From: Saprospiraceae bacterium
Lineage (GTDB): Bacteria > Bacteroidota > Bacteroidia > Chitinophagales > Saprospiraceae
Length of the DNA stretch: 64,000 nucleotides
Assembly (NCBI GenBank): GCA_021739645.1
Contig: JAIPBL010000015.1
Location: 1-64,000 of the forward strand
Direction of reading: 5' to 3'
The notes under the pieces are model-generated. The model saw nothing but the letters and a program-made list of their open reading frames with translations. It did no database searches and was not told the DNA's origin. Position 1 is the first letter of the stretch, and every line of letters begins with the position of its first letter. The translations under genes and the position numbers were made by a program. Positions 63,760-64,000 of the stretch are shown here, in pieces.

Positions 63760-64000
63760 ATGCATACTACCACTACTGTTCAGCCTGTTTCGCTTACACA
63801 AAGTGCAATTGGCCAGTTGCGTTCCATCATGGAAGACCAGAATATTCCCAATGACCACGGACTGCGCATAGGGGTGAAAGGGGGAGGCTGTTCTGGCTTT
63901 ACCTATGTTCTTGGCTTTGACGCAAAAACCGACAAAGATGACCAATTCGAAATTGATGGCCTTCGGGTTTTTATGGATAAAGCCCACGCTATTTACCTCC
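63760..64000 (+). CDS. HesB/IscA-family iron-sulfur assembly protein, partial at the right edge
   Basis: Eighty codons are present before the window ends. The body reads LTQSAIGQLRSIM and LRIGVKGGGCSGFTYVLGF, with the first conserved cysteine C44 of the A-type carrier family; the two C-terminal Cys lie outside. A-type carriers accept Fe-S clusters and pass them to target proteins. The next genes, possibly other Fe-S assembly factors, are not visible. The start at 63760 follows a clear -7 box. Confidence 0.93.
   Translation, partial: MHTTTTVQPVSLTQSAIGQLRSIMEDQNIPNDHGLRIGVKGGGCSGFTYVLGFDAKTDKDDQFEIDGLRVFMDKAHAIYL

Overview
The window looks like chromosomal DNA of a Bacteroidota bacterium, most likely from the Saprospiria or a related deep branch. 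Four large secreted proteins carry type IX secretion (T9SS) C-terminal sorting domains. Several genes are preceded by the Bacteroidota promoter element TAnnTTTG. Other pointers are a TonB-dependent receptor, a LytTR/LytS-type two-component pair, the futalosine-pathway enzyme MqnD and DUF2853. The lineage below phylum is an inference.

Layout, left to right. 1-4902 (-) is a giant T9SS type B surface protein, open at the left edge, with sixteen 41-residue repeats. 5018-5836 is a REP-associated tyrosine transposase unit with inverted terminal hairpins. 5878-8133 holds a TonB-family protein and an M16 peptidase on divergent strands. 8533-12649 (-) is a HYR/dockerin-like/cohesin-like T9SS type A protein broken by a single-base frameshift near 12335. 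13007-19594 is housekeeping: RluA-type pseudouridine synthase, MqnD, alanine dehydrogenase, Tex, a TPR protein and a YheT-type hydrolase. 19687-22298 has a secreted endonuclease/exonuclease/phosphatase-fold protein and a DUF433/DUF5615 toxin-antitoxin pair. 22444-33843 carries YfhO, HutI, a CotH-like secreted protein, an M42 peptidase, PyrE, a Nudix protein and SbcC. 34015-37497 is a second T9SS type B protein.

37568-41551 (-) holds a MORN-type lipoprotein, a TfoX-like protein and a LytTR regulator / aldo-keto reductase / LytS-type kinase cluster. 41807-45695 (+) has an outer-membrane receptor, a haem-binding protein and a methyltransferase. 45714-47993 (-) is a GH3 beta-glucosidase. 48329-54676 (-) is a heavy-metal RND efflux operon led by a small His-rich exported protein. 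54976-64000 contains NamZ (DUF1343), an exonuclease/GIY-YIG fusion, DUF2853, a GMC dehydrogenase pair, tRNA-Pro(UGG), tRNA-Ser(GCU), dnaA, a membrane-anchored unknown and the start of a HesB/IscA-type protein.

Themes. Surface and secreted proteins take up about a quarter of the sequence. Intergenic gaps repeatedly hold short low-complexity phrases arranged as inverted repeats. No CRISPR array, prophage or integrative element was seen. The most unusual material is the repeat architecture of the giant adhesin, the REP/transposase unit just upstream of it, the intergenic phrase hairpins and the frameshifted HYR gene.
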